In this document: one piece after another, positions 17,610 through 24,907 of the stretch
How the letters are laid out: each line of letters starts with the position of its first letter
Position numbering within the stretch: the first letter of the stretch is position 1
Source: Luteococcus sp052116585
GTDB taxonomy: Bacteria; Actinomycetota; Actinomycetes; Propionibacteriales; Propionibacteriaceae
Reading direction: 5' to 3'
Length of the DNA: 64,000 bases
Assembly (NCBI RefSeq): GCF_052116585.1
Contig: NZ_JBQKKT010000015.1
Span: 10,997-74,996, forward strand
Notes under the pieces: generated by a model
What the model was told of the DNA's origin: nothing
Databases searched by the model: none
Seen by the model: only the letters and a program-made list of their open reading frames with translations
Translations under genes and position numbers: made by a program

Positions 17610-17628
17610 ACCTGCCTTCGGCGGCAAA

Positions 17629-17686
17629 TAAGAGATTGATGGGAGCACGGTGACGAAGGAGCCGCGCGGACCATCAATCTCTTATG
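17629..17686. repeat. Long stem-loop at the left end of the element
   Basis: A perfect 15-base inverted repeat (ATAAGAGATTGATGG at 17629-17643, complement at 17672-17686) encloses a 28-base GC-rich loop. It could be a single-strand origin, part of a rolling-circle origin, or a terminator that insulates the element from tadA transcription. Confidence 0.55.
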
Positions 17687-17709
17687 CAGTCGTCCGAGAG
17701 AGAGACGAG

Positions 17710-17733
17710 CAAAGGTGAGCTTGCGAGCCTTTG
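17710..17733. repeat. Short inverted repeat near the element's left end
   Basis: CAAAGG at 17710-17715 pairs with CCTTTG at 17728-17733 around a 12-base loop. The rest of 17610-17923 is AT-rich and contains the leader of the next gene but no other gene. Confidence 0.35.
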
Positions 17734-17923
17734 TGAGGAACGATCCCCTTGACTCTCAATAGATATTTTATGTTTTCCCTCTGAACCCACAGTTTTCTAG
17801 GGGAAATACCGTCTCGTCAAAAGTTCCCCGAAATTGGCACCGTACTTTGTAGAGAAACGAGGAAATTGGATGTTACTCTAATAGTGGCTTACAAAACAAC
17901 TACTAGAAAGGAGAAAGCCAATT

Positions 17924-18298
17924 ATGAACATTAACGACATGCTTACGGACTTTTCGGGAGGTATCCCGACCAACGCACGTGAATTCCCAATTCTTGTGAA
18001 ACTCGATGGCGCAAACTCGGGCAATGAGCGTGAGAAGACTTCTCCAGATGGAAGAAAGACTTATAGCGTTGCAGGAACTGTCATGAGTGTTCGTGATGGT
18101 GAACCCATGGCAATGAAGAACTGCTTCATCAACACGATTGAGCCTGTCACTGCTGGTTTCGATCTCTTTGCAACCACGCTTCTTCGCGCTGAAGGCAAGA
18201 TTTGGGTCAAGGCTTTTGAGAGTAACGGTCGCGTTTCCTACAGCATTACTGCTGAGAAGTTGGTTCCGGTCAACCTCTCTCAGGAGAAGGCTGCCTGA
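17924..18298 (+). CDS. Element-encoded small protein, possible ssDNA-binding role
   Basis: A 124-residue soluble protein behind a strong AAAGGAGAAA site. No family was recognised. Its size, its predicted beta-rich character (KTYSVAGTVMSVRDGE, KIWVKAFESNGRVSY) and its place as first gene of a rolling-circle element suggest an OB-fold ssDNA-binding protein, but no diagnostic motif is visible. It has its own terminator. Codon use is unlike the host. Confidence 0.55.
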   Translation: MNINDMLTDFSGGIPTNAREFPILVKLDGANSGNEREKTSPDGRKTYSVAGTVMSVRDGEPMAMKNCFINTIEPVTAGFDLFATTLLRAEGKIWVKAFESNGRVSYSITAEKLVPVNLSQEKAA

Positions 18299-18308
18299 CC
18301 TTGAAATG

Positions 18309-18344
18309 AAGATACCCCTAGGGGATTGTTTCCTAGGGGTCTTC
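18309..18344. terminator. Terminator after the element's first gene
   Basis: ACCCCTAGG at 18314-18322 pairs with CCTAGGGGT at 18332-18340. The arms extend outward (GAAGA with TCTTC) past a 2-base bulge. It lies just past the stop codon. Confidence 0.7.
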
Positions 18345-18385
18345 TGAAAGGAGTAGCCATCACAACTACCTAAGGACATTCTACA

Positions 18386-19157
18386 ATGATCGACAACTTT
18401 CATTCCAGTGAGTTCCAAGAGAACCATTACAGGAGCATGCAGTTCCTCAAGAAACTTGGGCGATTTTGCTTGCGCCCCCCCGGTCTTCCTCGCGCTTCTT
18501 TGGCTCTACTTCTGGGCTCGGACTCAACTAAATTCTTACGACCCTGTAGCTTCAAACTGGGTCGTCTTCACCGGTTTCGCGTGGTGGATCGTGACCCCCG
18601 CTTACCTCTTCTTTAAGTTCTTCTGGCACGCGGGCAAAACTGCGCGTCTGACTTACGAGAAGTACAAGCACCGCCAAGCCGTTTCAGTCCCTCGCAACCT
18701 ACCCACCTCTGAATCCCTCAGTTTTATTGTCCAGAATCACCGGGAAATCCTCGCTGGCGCTGGTCTTGTTGAGGCTGATCCTCAGGCGGGTGCTAACCAA
18801 AGGGCTTTGGCTCAAGGGGCTGCCCTCTATGGCAAGCGAAGACTCATTCAGGCTGCTGGGGCGGCGGCGGTTGCTGCTGATGCTTTGAGTTCAACTAAGA
18901 AAATCCCGGAACTTTTGCAAGTTTTGCCCATCGATGCCTACCGTTCCGAACTGGTCTTTCAAATGCTTCCCGGTCAAACCTCTGAGCTTTGGGCTGAGAA
19001 ACATCTTGAGCTTGCCTCTGGCTTCCGCGTACCTCGCGTCTCGGTCTCGCAAGACCTCGAAATGAGGGGGCTTGGACTCGTTCAGGTTTCGGTCTTCCAT
19101 CAGGACGCTTTGGAATCTTCCAGCAGCCTTGACACGACGGGGTGGTTCGATGAGTGA
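18386..19157 (+). CDS. Element membrane protein, frameshifted at a C7 tract
   Basis: Reading begins at ATG 18386 (MIDNFHSSEFQENH) after AAGGA and runs in that frame to a run of seven C at 18475-18481. Beyond it the coding signal continues one frame over, with two membrane helices (PVFLALLWLYFWA and WVVFTGFAWWIVTPAYLFF) and a soluble domain to residue 256. Removing one C joins the two parts seamlessly. It ends overlapping the FtsK-like gene, so it is probably its membrane partner. If the C7 is real, the product is lost or made by slippage; a one-base sequencing error is equally possible. Confidence 0.65.
18475..18481 (+). other. C7 homopolymer at the frameshift
   Basis: Seven consecutive C residues at the point where the reading frame of the membrane-protein gene changes by one. 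A tract of six restores one frame. Confidence 0.75.
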
Positions 19158-19968
19158 CCTCGCTTTCCGCGTGGGAGTGACAGAAACCGGTTCCGCTCTC
19201 GTGATTGACCTCGGCATGGCTGCTCATATCGCATGCCAAGGATCTACTCGTTCGGGCAAAAGTGTTCTGTCCTACTCGATCCTCGCTAATGCTGCTCGTC
19301 TTCCTGAGGTTCAGGTCTGGGGCTGCGATCCCACAGGCGTTTTGCTGAAACCTTTCGCTGAGACTGCCCCAGAGCGGTTCGTTCTCGGCACCAAGGACCC
19401 GGCAAAGTTTGCTGATCTTGCTGAAAGTCTTGTGGCTGAGATGGATCGTCGGATCGAGGAAGAGATTTACGCCAAAGACCTCGACAAGATTGACGACTTC
19501 TCGGCGGACCTTCCTCTGATGCTCTTGGTGCTGGAGGAAACCCCCGGAATCTTCGACTCTATGGCTTCGGTTGACTCTCAACTGAAACCCGCTGAGCGCA
19601 GTAAACCACGCTTTGACCGCGCATATTCTCGCTTGGTCTCGGAGGGCGCGAAGGCGGGGGTGCGTGTCTTGCTCATCGCGCAGCGAATGGATACGGAAGT
19701 CATCGGCGGTCGTCAGCGCTCTCAATTCGCTACCGCTATCACTCTTAGAGTGCCTGATTCGACTGCCGTGCGGATGCTCCATCACGATGTGCCTGAGGAC
19801 GTCGCGGCAATGATCCCCCGTGCCAAGCCGGGTGTCGGAATTTGCGAAACCCCCGGAAATCTGGTCCGTTTCCGTGGTTACAACTTGGACTACAAGACCT
19901 ATCTCGACCTCGTTCGAAAGGGACTATCACGACACAACACTACTAAAGGAGTACCAAACTATGTCTGA
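19150..19968 (+). CDS. FtsK/SpoIIIE-type DNA translocase (TraSA-like)
   Basis: A 272-residue RecA-fold ATPase. Walker A is GSTRSGKS at about residue 31, Walker B is LMLLVLEE at about 120, and the conserved VRVLLIAQRMD strand is near 175. The length is close to pSAM2 TraSA and lacks membrane helices, which are supplied by the gene upstream with which it overlaps by eight bases. In actinomycete elements this protein moves double-stranded DNA between cells. In filamentous phages a related ATPase drives export. It overlaps the next gene by eight bases. Confidence 0.82.
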   Translation: MSDLAFRVGVTETGSALVIDLGMAAHIACQGSTRSGKSVLSYSILANAARLPEVQVWGCDPTGVLLKPFAETAPERFVLGTKDPAKFADLAESLVAEMDRRIEEEIYAKDLDKIDDFSADLPLMLLVLEETPGIFDSMASVDSQLKPAERSKPRFDRAYSRLVSEGAKAGVRVLLIAQRMDTEVIGGRQRSQFATAITLRVPDSTAVRMLHHDVPEDVAAMIPRAKPGVGICETPGNLVRFRGYNLDYKTYLDLVRKGLSRHNTTKGVPNYV

Positions 19969-20344
19969 TTTCATCACGACGTTCTTCCAGACGGATGGAC
20001 ACGTCATCCCCGCCGGTTACGTGATCGCTGGCTTTACCTTGATCCTCGCGGCGGTCGCTCTGCGCGGATTCTGGCTGAAAACCTCGCTAGTCCTGGCATC
20101 ATTTTGGGTCGGCTTCGGCTACTATGCGTCCCGTTTTCTACCCATGACCACTTTCCCAACTGAGGGCTACGAATGGTCTTGGTTCGCCTTTTATGGGCTG
20201 CCCTACTGGGCGCCGATCCTTCTCGTTGCAGTCACTGCATTGGTGAAGGCTGCGGATCAAATGAGTTCTTGGATCGACCGATGGGGAATCAAAATTGACC
20301 CCTTTTTGACTGAGGAGGAGAAGCATGAAGCGCTTTCCCGTTGA
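19961..20344 (+). CDS. Element membrane protein, Spd-like position
   Basis: A 127-residue protein with about three membrane segments (VIAGFTLILAAVAL, SLVLASFWVGFGYY, YWAPILLVAVTALV) and an acidic C-terminal tail (TEEEKHEALSR). ATG 19961 follows AAAGGAG. No family was recognised. Its position between the translocase and xis matches the small spread or transfer-associated membrane genes of actinomycete elements. Confidence 0.65.
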   Translation: MSDFITTFFQTDGHVIPAGYVIAGFTLILAAVALRGFWLKTSLVLASFWVGFGYYASRFLPMTTFPTEGYEWSWFAFYGLPYWAPILLVAVTALVKAADQMSSWIDRWGIKIDPFLTEEEKHEALSR

Positions 20345-20531
20345 TCCTCGTCAAATTTACTCGCTGCGTGGCGCTGCCCGCTGTCTGGGTATCGATCCAA
20401 AGACTCTTTCCGCCGCTGTTCGACGCGGCGACTTACCCGCTTACGTTCTGGGCAAGACTAAGTTCAGCATCTCTGGCGCTGATCTGATCAACTTTATTGA
20501 AGGTTCCCGCGTAGATGGAAACCCTCAGTGA
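20325..20531 (+). CDS. Helix-turn-helix excisionase-like protein
   Basis: A 68-residue HTH protein. RGAARCLGIDPKTLSAAVRR (about residues 15-34) is a MerR/excisionase-type helix-turn-helix, and LGKTKFSISGADLINFIEG is the following wing and helix. It is preceded by GAGGAGGAG and overlaps both neighbours. In AICE-type elements a gene of this size beside rep is the directionality factor Xis, which would push the serine integrase towards excision. It could also be a Rep regulator. Confidence 0.72.
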   Translation: MKRFPVDPRQIYSLRGAARCLGIDPKTLSAAVRRGDLPAYVLGKTKFSISGADLINFIEGSRVDGNPQ

Positions 20532-21687
20532 CAAGGAACTTCTGGTTCGGAACAAGGGGCTCCTGTTGCGGGAGCCCTGCGTTCGACCCATCAACTTGCC
20601 GATGGTTGACACTGCCACGGGCGAAGTTCAGACTTTTGAGGCTCCCTGCGGATCATCCTTTCACCGGCTCTGTCCTTCCTGCGCTGCCCGAAAGAGCCGG
20701 GATAACTGGCTGATTTGCACGTCTGGCTTTCAATCAGTCCTAGGCGTTGAAGCGCCACCAACCGGAGAGTATTTCTACTTCCTGACCCTGACTGCCCCTT
20801 CTTTCGGCAAGGTTCACCGGAAGGGCTCTTGCCCTTGTGGCAAGAAGCATCAGGAATTTGATGAAAAGCTGGGTTTACCCCTACATTTCGCAAAATATGA
20901 TGTCGAGGGTCAAGCCCTCTGGAACAGTCTTGCACCCCGGCTTCTCAACAGGACTTGGACCCTGCTACGGAAAGAGGTTAAGGAACTGCACTATTGGGGC
21001 TCTGTTGAGTTTCAAAAGCGTCTTGCTGTTCACTACCACGTCCTCATTCGCACTTCTGAACCTCTAGACTCTTCCGTCGTTGCTGGCGTTCTCCGCCGCG
21101 TTCATGTTTGGTCCGGGTCTGGTCACACTGGGGAACGCATTGTCTGGGGTCCTCAAACTGACTTTCAGCCTATCGAGACCTCGGACTCTACTGCTCTGAC
21201 CTACTTACACAAGAGCTTGGGCTACTCCCTCAAGGACTTTGGTCGTGACCTGGAAACCCCTGATCTAGTGGACTTTTCCCGCTTCGCTGCTGCTTTGACT
21301 GCTGCTGGTGACTCCATCCGCACCTCGGGGACCGTGCCCGGTCTCAACCCTCGCGTTCGCCGCTCTTACGCCGGTGGTGCTGGCTTTACCGGGCATCGCG
21401 TCATTAAGTCCCGTGGCTGGTCTGCTCTCACTCACACCTCCCTTGCTCTGGCTCGGCGCGCCTACGCTCAGGCGCTTCGTGCTGCTGCCGCCTTCGCGCC
21501 CTCCACTTGGGAACTTGTAGATCGCCCCTACTCAACTTCTCCCGAAGTTGTGGCTCTGACTAGGCTCTTCGCGGACCAACTCTTCGAATCCATCCGCGTT
21601 CTCTCCCGGCGCATTGCTGCTGCTACTCGCGGCGACCCTCTCCCGCCCTTAACCTTGGACCATGGCTACTCCACTGCCTCGACCTGA
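20515..21687 (+). CDS. Rolling-circle replication initiator (RepSA-like)
   Basis: A 390-residue replication initiator. CPSCAARKSRDNW near residue 52 and CPCGKKH near 106 look like zinc-binding pairs. RLAVHYHVLIRT (about residue 170) is the HUH motif that coordinates the metal for strand nicking. Candidate catalytic Tyr residues follow, for example in LTYLHKSLGYSL. These features match RepSA-type initiators of actinobacterial integrative elements and plasmids. The protein would nick the element origin after excision. The AICE oriV often lies within or next to rep. Confidence 0.8.
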   Translation: METLSDKELLVRNKGLLLREPCVRPINLPMVDTATGEVQTFEAPCGSSFHRLCPSCAARKSRDNWLICTSGFQSVLGVEAPPTGEYFYFLTLTAPSFGKVHRKGSCPCGKKHQEFDEKLGLPLHFAKYDVEGQALWNSLAPRLLNRTWTLLRKEVKELHYWGSVEFQKRLAVHYHVLIRTSEPLDSSVVAGVLRRVHVWSGSGHTGERIVWGPQTDFQPIETSDSTALTYLHKSLGYSLKDFGRDLETPDLVDFSRFAAALTAAGDSIRTSGTVPGLNPRVRRSYAGGAGFTGHRVIKSRGWSALTHTSLALARRAYAQALRAAAAFAPSTWELVDRPYSTSPEVVALTRLFADQLFESIRVLSRRIAAATRGDPLPPLTLDHGYSTAST

Positions 21688-21868
21688 CTCCCCGGAACTG
21701 GCTTCACCCTTCGCCCGAGCCGTGGCTGCCTCTCTGGAACTCTCTCCTGAGGACGCTTCCTCAATCGCGGCTGTGGTTAACCCTGCAAATACTCCACACC
21801 CGCCCCATCAGGAAACTCAAAAACCTGCCCAAACCGGGGATGAATCTTCACCCTCCCAAGATTTGTAG
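21662..21868 (+). CDS. Small proline-rich protein after rep
   Basis: A 68-residue frame starting at ATG 21662 inside the end of rep. It shows no domain; the tail is rich in Pro, Gln and Ser. It overlaps the convergent integrase gene by 92 bases, which lowers the chance that it is real. Confidence 0.35.
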   Translation: MATPLPRPDSPELASPFARAVAASLELSPEDASSIAAVVNPANTPHPPHQETQKPAQTGDESSPSQDL

Positions 21869-23315
21869 TGCTCTGCGTCCTACTTCTACCCTGCGGGGAC
21901 AACCTCCCCCCTTGGGCAACTGTGACTTTCTGGATTACTGCCTGAACCGCTTCCCGCTGCTTCTTGGGCTCTGCATCAAACAACCACCCCATGATTCGCT
22001 CGGGGCTCACTGGCTCTGGCTCTACAAGGATTTCCTCAATTTTTGCATCCAACTCGTTCAGGTGCTGGGTTGCCTCTTCTAGCCTTTTCGCAACGATCGG
22101 AATGGCGGAAACCTCTACGCTTGCCAAGGCTTCCCCTAGCGCTTTCACTCTTTCTTGCGCTTCTGCTCTCTGTTGACTCAACTTCCCTCCGGCTGCGGTC
22201 AACCTCTTCGCGCGCTTTTGCTGTTCCTTTTCGAAGGCTCTTAGCACCTCGCCGCTTTTGAGCGCTATCGAGGTGTACCTTATTGCCACTTGATCTACCA
22301 CTGCTGAGATTGAGCAAGTGCATTGCTTCTTCGCCGCCGCCGAACATACGTACCTTGGATATTGTTTAGTCCCACTGGGGTACATAATCTGCCCACACTC
22401 GCAGTACAAAACCCCTCGAAGCAGTGGGGTTCTGCTGCTCTTTTCCCTAGGGGCTCCTACTTTCTTCCTTGCCATCCTCCGCTGTAAGGTTTCCCACTCT
22501 TCGAAGCTGAGGTAAGGGTCTCCTACGACAATGGCTTCCCCTGTTTCATCACGGAAAGCTGTTCTATCCCAGACTTTGCGGTGCCTATCTGCCCCCGGTG
22601 AATATGCTTGCCACCCTGCCAAAGCTGGCTGAACTAGAGCCCTCTGAACCGCTGCTGTCGTCCATAGCTTGCCCGGTCGCGTCCTGAATCCTCGTTTGTT
22701 GAGTTCTCGTGCCACTTCGCCGGCTTGGGCGGCTTCCTCCATAATCATTCTGATCATCAGGCGCACTACTTGGGCTTCATCGGCACGATGCACGAGCTTC
22801 GCTAGCTTCCCCGCACGCTTCGCGCGGAAGCCGTATGGGGGTGTTCCTCCAACCCAGCCGCCTTCTAACGCTCGCTTCAGTTTATCGGTCTTGATTCTTG
22901 CGCTGGTTGTGGAACTTTCTGCCTGCGCTACCGCTGACATGATGTTCAGCTGCAAGGCTTTGCCCGGGTTGTTGGGGTCCATCAAACCATCTCGGGTTGT
23001 GTGGATCATTGCCCCTGTGCTCTGGCACAGGTCGATCAGCTGCCCTACGGCAGTGACTCTTCGCCCCAATCGGTCCATGGCTAGGGCTACTACCCTTTGA
23101 ACCCTGCCCTCTTCCACTAGCGCCTTCAGCTTCTCAAAAGCTTTTCGCTCTGCGTGGCTGCTCCACCCGCTGGCTACCTCCTCGAAGATGTGATCTTCAT
23201 CAACTCGGTAGCCTTCCCGCTCGCAAAGCTCTAGGCACTCTGCCCGCTGCACTGCCAGACTGCGGTTCGCTTCCCCCGGTTGGTTGCTCTTGCGTAGGTA
23301 GATTGCGGCTTCCAT
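21777..23315 (-). CDS. Large serine recombinase (integrase)
   Basis: A 512-residue phage-type serine integrase. The N-terminal resolvase domain has the nucleophilic Ser in IYLRKSNQ (about residue 10), followed by the VVALAMDRLGRR region. A central recombinase domain contains GGTPPYGFRAKRAG and RGFRTRPGK. A zinc ribbon has paired cysteines (LYCECGQ and YVCSAAAKKQC), and a long coiled coil begins near residue 385. ATG 23315 lies about 50 bases from the right junction, so the gene abuts attP as usual. It catalyses insertion into the tadA P-loop site. Excision normally needs a directionality factor, perhaps the HTH protein at 20325. Confidence 0.93.
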   Translation of the reverse strand: MEAAIYLRKSNQPGEANRSLAVQRAECLELCEREGYRVDEDHIFEEVASGWSSHAERKAFEKLKALVEEGRVQRVVALAMDRLGRRVTAVGQLIDLCQSTGAMIHTTRDGLMDPNNPGKALQLNIMSAVAQAESSTTSARIKTDKLKRALEGGWVGGTPPYGFRAKRAGKLAKLVHRADEAQVVRLMIRMIMEEAAQAGEVARELNKRGFRTRPGKLWTTAAVQRALVQPALAGWQAYSPGADRHRKVWDRTAFRDETGEAIVVGDPYLSFEEWETLQRRMARKKVGAPREKSSRTPLLRGVLYCECGQIMYPSGTKQYPRYVCSAAAKKQCTCSISAVVDQVAIRYTSIALKSGEVLRAFEKEQQKRAKRLTAAGGKLSQQRAEAQERVKALGEALASVEVSAIPIVAKRLEEATQHLNELDAKIEEILVEPEPVSPERIMGWLFDAEPKKQREAVQAVIQKVTVAQGGRLSPQGRSRTQSTTNLGRVKIHPRFGQVFEFPDGAGVEYLQG

Positions 23316-23343
23316 GCCTTGCCCCCGATGGTTCGAAGTATCG

Positions 23344-23385
23344 TTCGAAAGCTTACGGTACCTCAGGGCGCGGGCAAGACGACAC
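23344..23385. other. attR junction of the integrated element
   Basis: Element sequence runs to ACGGTACCT. From CA at 23364-23365 onwards the bases are tadA again (CAGGGCGCGGGCAAGACG, encoding QGAGKT). The left element arm contains GTTCGAAA at 23343-23350, the inverse of TTTCGAAC at the other end. Confidence 0.85.
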
Positions 23386-24020
23386 TTCTCCGAGCGCTCA
23401 TCGACGCCATCCCATCCACCGAAAGATTCGGCACCCTGGAGACCGACTACGAACTGCTCACCCACCTGCAGCCGGGGCGCGGCAACATGGTGGCGCTGCA
23501 GGCGCGGATCGGGATAGGCGAGCGGGGTGCCGACGGCAGCAGGATGGGTGAGTTCACCATCAGCGACCTCATCCCGGAGGCCCTGCGGCAGAACCTCTCC
23601 CGGATTGTCGTCGGTGAGGTGCGCGGCGGCGAGGCCTCGGCGATGTTCGAGGCCATGCAGTCGGGGGCCGGTAGCCTCTCGACGACGCACTCCCACTCCG
23701 CCTCATCCACGATGGACCGACTGGCCTCGCGCGTGGCGCAGGGCGGTGTGTTGGGCATTGACGAGGCCTATCGCCAGATTGCGCACAACATCCACTTCCT
23801 GGTCCATGTGCGCCTGGTCGACGACACCTGGCGGGGCGGGACGCGCAGCCGACACATCTCAGAAGTGCGGACCCTGACGGGTGCGATCGAGGGCGGTCGC
23901 CCGATCACCCACCTGCTGTACCGGGCGGCGACGCCGACACGCCCGGGCGTCTGGCACCCTGATCCACAGCTTGTGGACGAGCTGGCCGAGTTCGCCGGAA
24001 GCTTCGAGGCGGTGCCATGA
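23364..24020 (+). pseudogene. tadA: tadA 3' fragment (P-loop and catalytic core)
   Basis: This is the C-terminal 218 residues of TadA, beginning QGAGKTTLLRALIDAIP. It has the Asp box ETDYELLTHL, the IVVGEVRGGEAS Walker B and STTHSHSAS. An ATG inside the element at 23319 could add 15 foreign residues, but the first Gly of the P-loop (GDQGAGKT) would still be missing, as would the N-terminal domain. It ends overlapping tadB by four bases (ATGA), which shows the original operon order. Confidence 0.93.
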
Positions 24021-24907
24021 CTCCCGTCCTGGTGGGAATCGCCGCCTTCTGTGTCGTGGCAGGAATCCTGCTGCTCGTCGTCGGTCTTCGGAAGGTCCCC
24101 CGCCACCCATCCACAGCCCGATCCACAAGCCTGTGGACAACTGTGGACAACTGGTGGCGGCGGTGCAGTCGCACGCAGCGAATCCACATCGGCGTCACCT
24201 TTGCGGCGGCTGCGGTGATCTTCGTCCTGACCGGCTGGCCGGTCGCCCTGGTACTGGTACCGCTCCTCGGATTGGGGCTACCAGCGCTGCTGGCCGATCC
24301 GCCCAACCGTGACGTCCAGATCCTCGAGGCCCTGGACCGCTGGGTGCGCTCGCTCGCGGCCTCCCTGCCCACCGGAAAGTCGGTCACCGATGCCATCCGG
24401 GCAACGTCGGGACAGGCGCCGGAGCTGATCCGCAGCCCGGTCCAGGTGATGGTCGCGCGTCTGGACTCGCGGTGGACGCCCCGCGAGGCATTGCTGGCGC
24501 TGGCCGATGATCTGGACAGTCCGGACGCCGATGCCGTGATCGCAGCCCTGGTGCTGTCCGCCCGACGCGGCGGTGTCGGCGCCGCAGCAACCCTGGCCGA
24601 GCTCGCGGACTCCATCCAGGCCAGGCTCCGCGCCCTGCGCGAGATCGAGGCGGAGCGGGCCAAACCACGCGTCGTCGTGCGGCAGGTGACACTCATCAGC
24701 GTGGTCGCGGTGGGGCTGGGAGTCCTGCTGCAACCCCACTTCTTTGCTCCGTACCGCAGCCCGATCGGACAGGTGGTGTTGAGCTGTCTGGTGCTGGCCT
24801 ATGGCGGCTCTCTGGCAATCATGCGCCGGATCACCCGGCCCCGTCGTCGGGAACGGATCCTGCGGCAGGGCGCCGTCCCCAGCAAGGATGTGGTGATCCA
24901 TGCGTGA
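24017..24907 (+). CDS. tadB: TadB-like pilus assembly membrane protein
   Basis: A 296-residue inner-membrane platform protein of the T2SSF/GspF superfamily. It has helices at residues 4-24 and 58-90, a cytoplasmic T2SSF domain with SLAASLPTGKSVTDAIRA, and two C-terminal helices. It works with TadC and the TadA motor to polymerise Flp pilin. It overlaps tadA and tadC. Its expression now depends on transcription that must pass through or start inside the element. Confidence 0.85.
   Translation: MTPVLVGIAAFCVVAGILLLVVGLRKVPRHPSTARSTSLWTTVDNWWRRCSRTQRIHIGVTFAAAAVIFVLTGWPVALVLVPLLGLGLPALLADPPNRDVQILEALDRWVRSLAASLPTGKSVTDAIRATSGQAPELIRSPVQVMVARLDSRWTPREALLALADDLDSPDADAVIAALVLSARRGGVGAAATLAELADSIQARLRALREIEAERAKPRVVVRQVTLISVVAVGLGVLLQPHFFAPYRSPIGQVVLSCLVLAYGGSLAIMRRITRPRRRERILRQGAVPSKDVVIHA
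24131..24150. repeat. Tandem CTGTGGACAA decamers inside tadB
   Basis: Two exact head-to-tail copies of CTGTGGACAA, each containing a DnaA-box-like 9-mer. Within 190 bases further TCCACA/TGTGGA words occur, including the inverted pair TCCACAgctTGTGGA at 23963-23977 in tadA. They encode LWTTVDNW and may be chance codon use. Confidence 0.4.

Larger units (their letters stand above)
17556..23365. mobile_element. 5.8-kb serine-integrase element (AICE-like) inserted in the tadA P-loop
   Basis: The element runs from the crossover CA at 17556-17557 to the CA at 23364-23365. It carries, left to right, a stem-loop region, a small unknown protein, a membrane protein, an FtsK/TraSA-type ATPase, a second membrane protein, an Xis-like HTH protein, a rolling-circle Rep, a small proline-rich protein and, on the opposite strand beside the right end, a large serine integrase. 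Gene order and sizes resemble compact actinomycete integrative and conjugative elements of the pSAM2 type, except that the integrase is of the serine family. GC content and codon choice (many GCT, CTT, TCT, CGT) differ sharply from the host genes, which shows foreign origin. A filamentous-phage-like nature cannot be ruled out. Confidence 0.9.

Noticed and set aside
17556..23365. Insertion by an IS or transposon
   Set aside because: No terminal inverted repeats, no target duplication beyond the CA shared by a serine integrase, and no DDE transposase.
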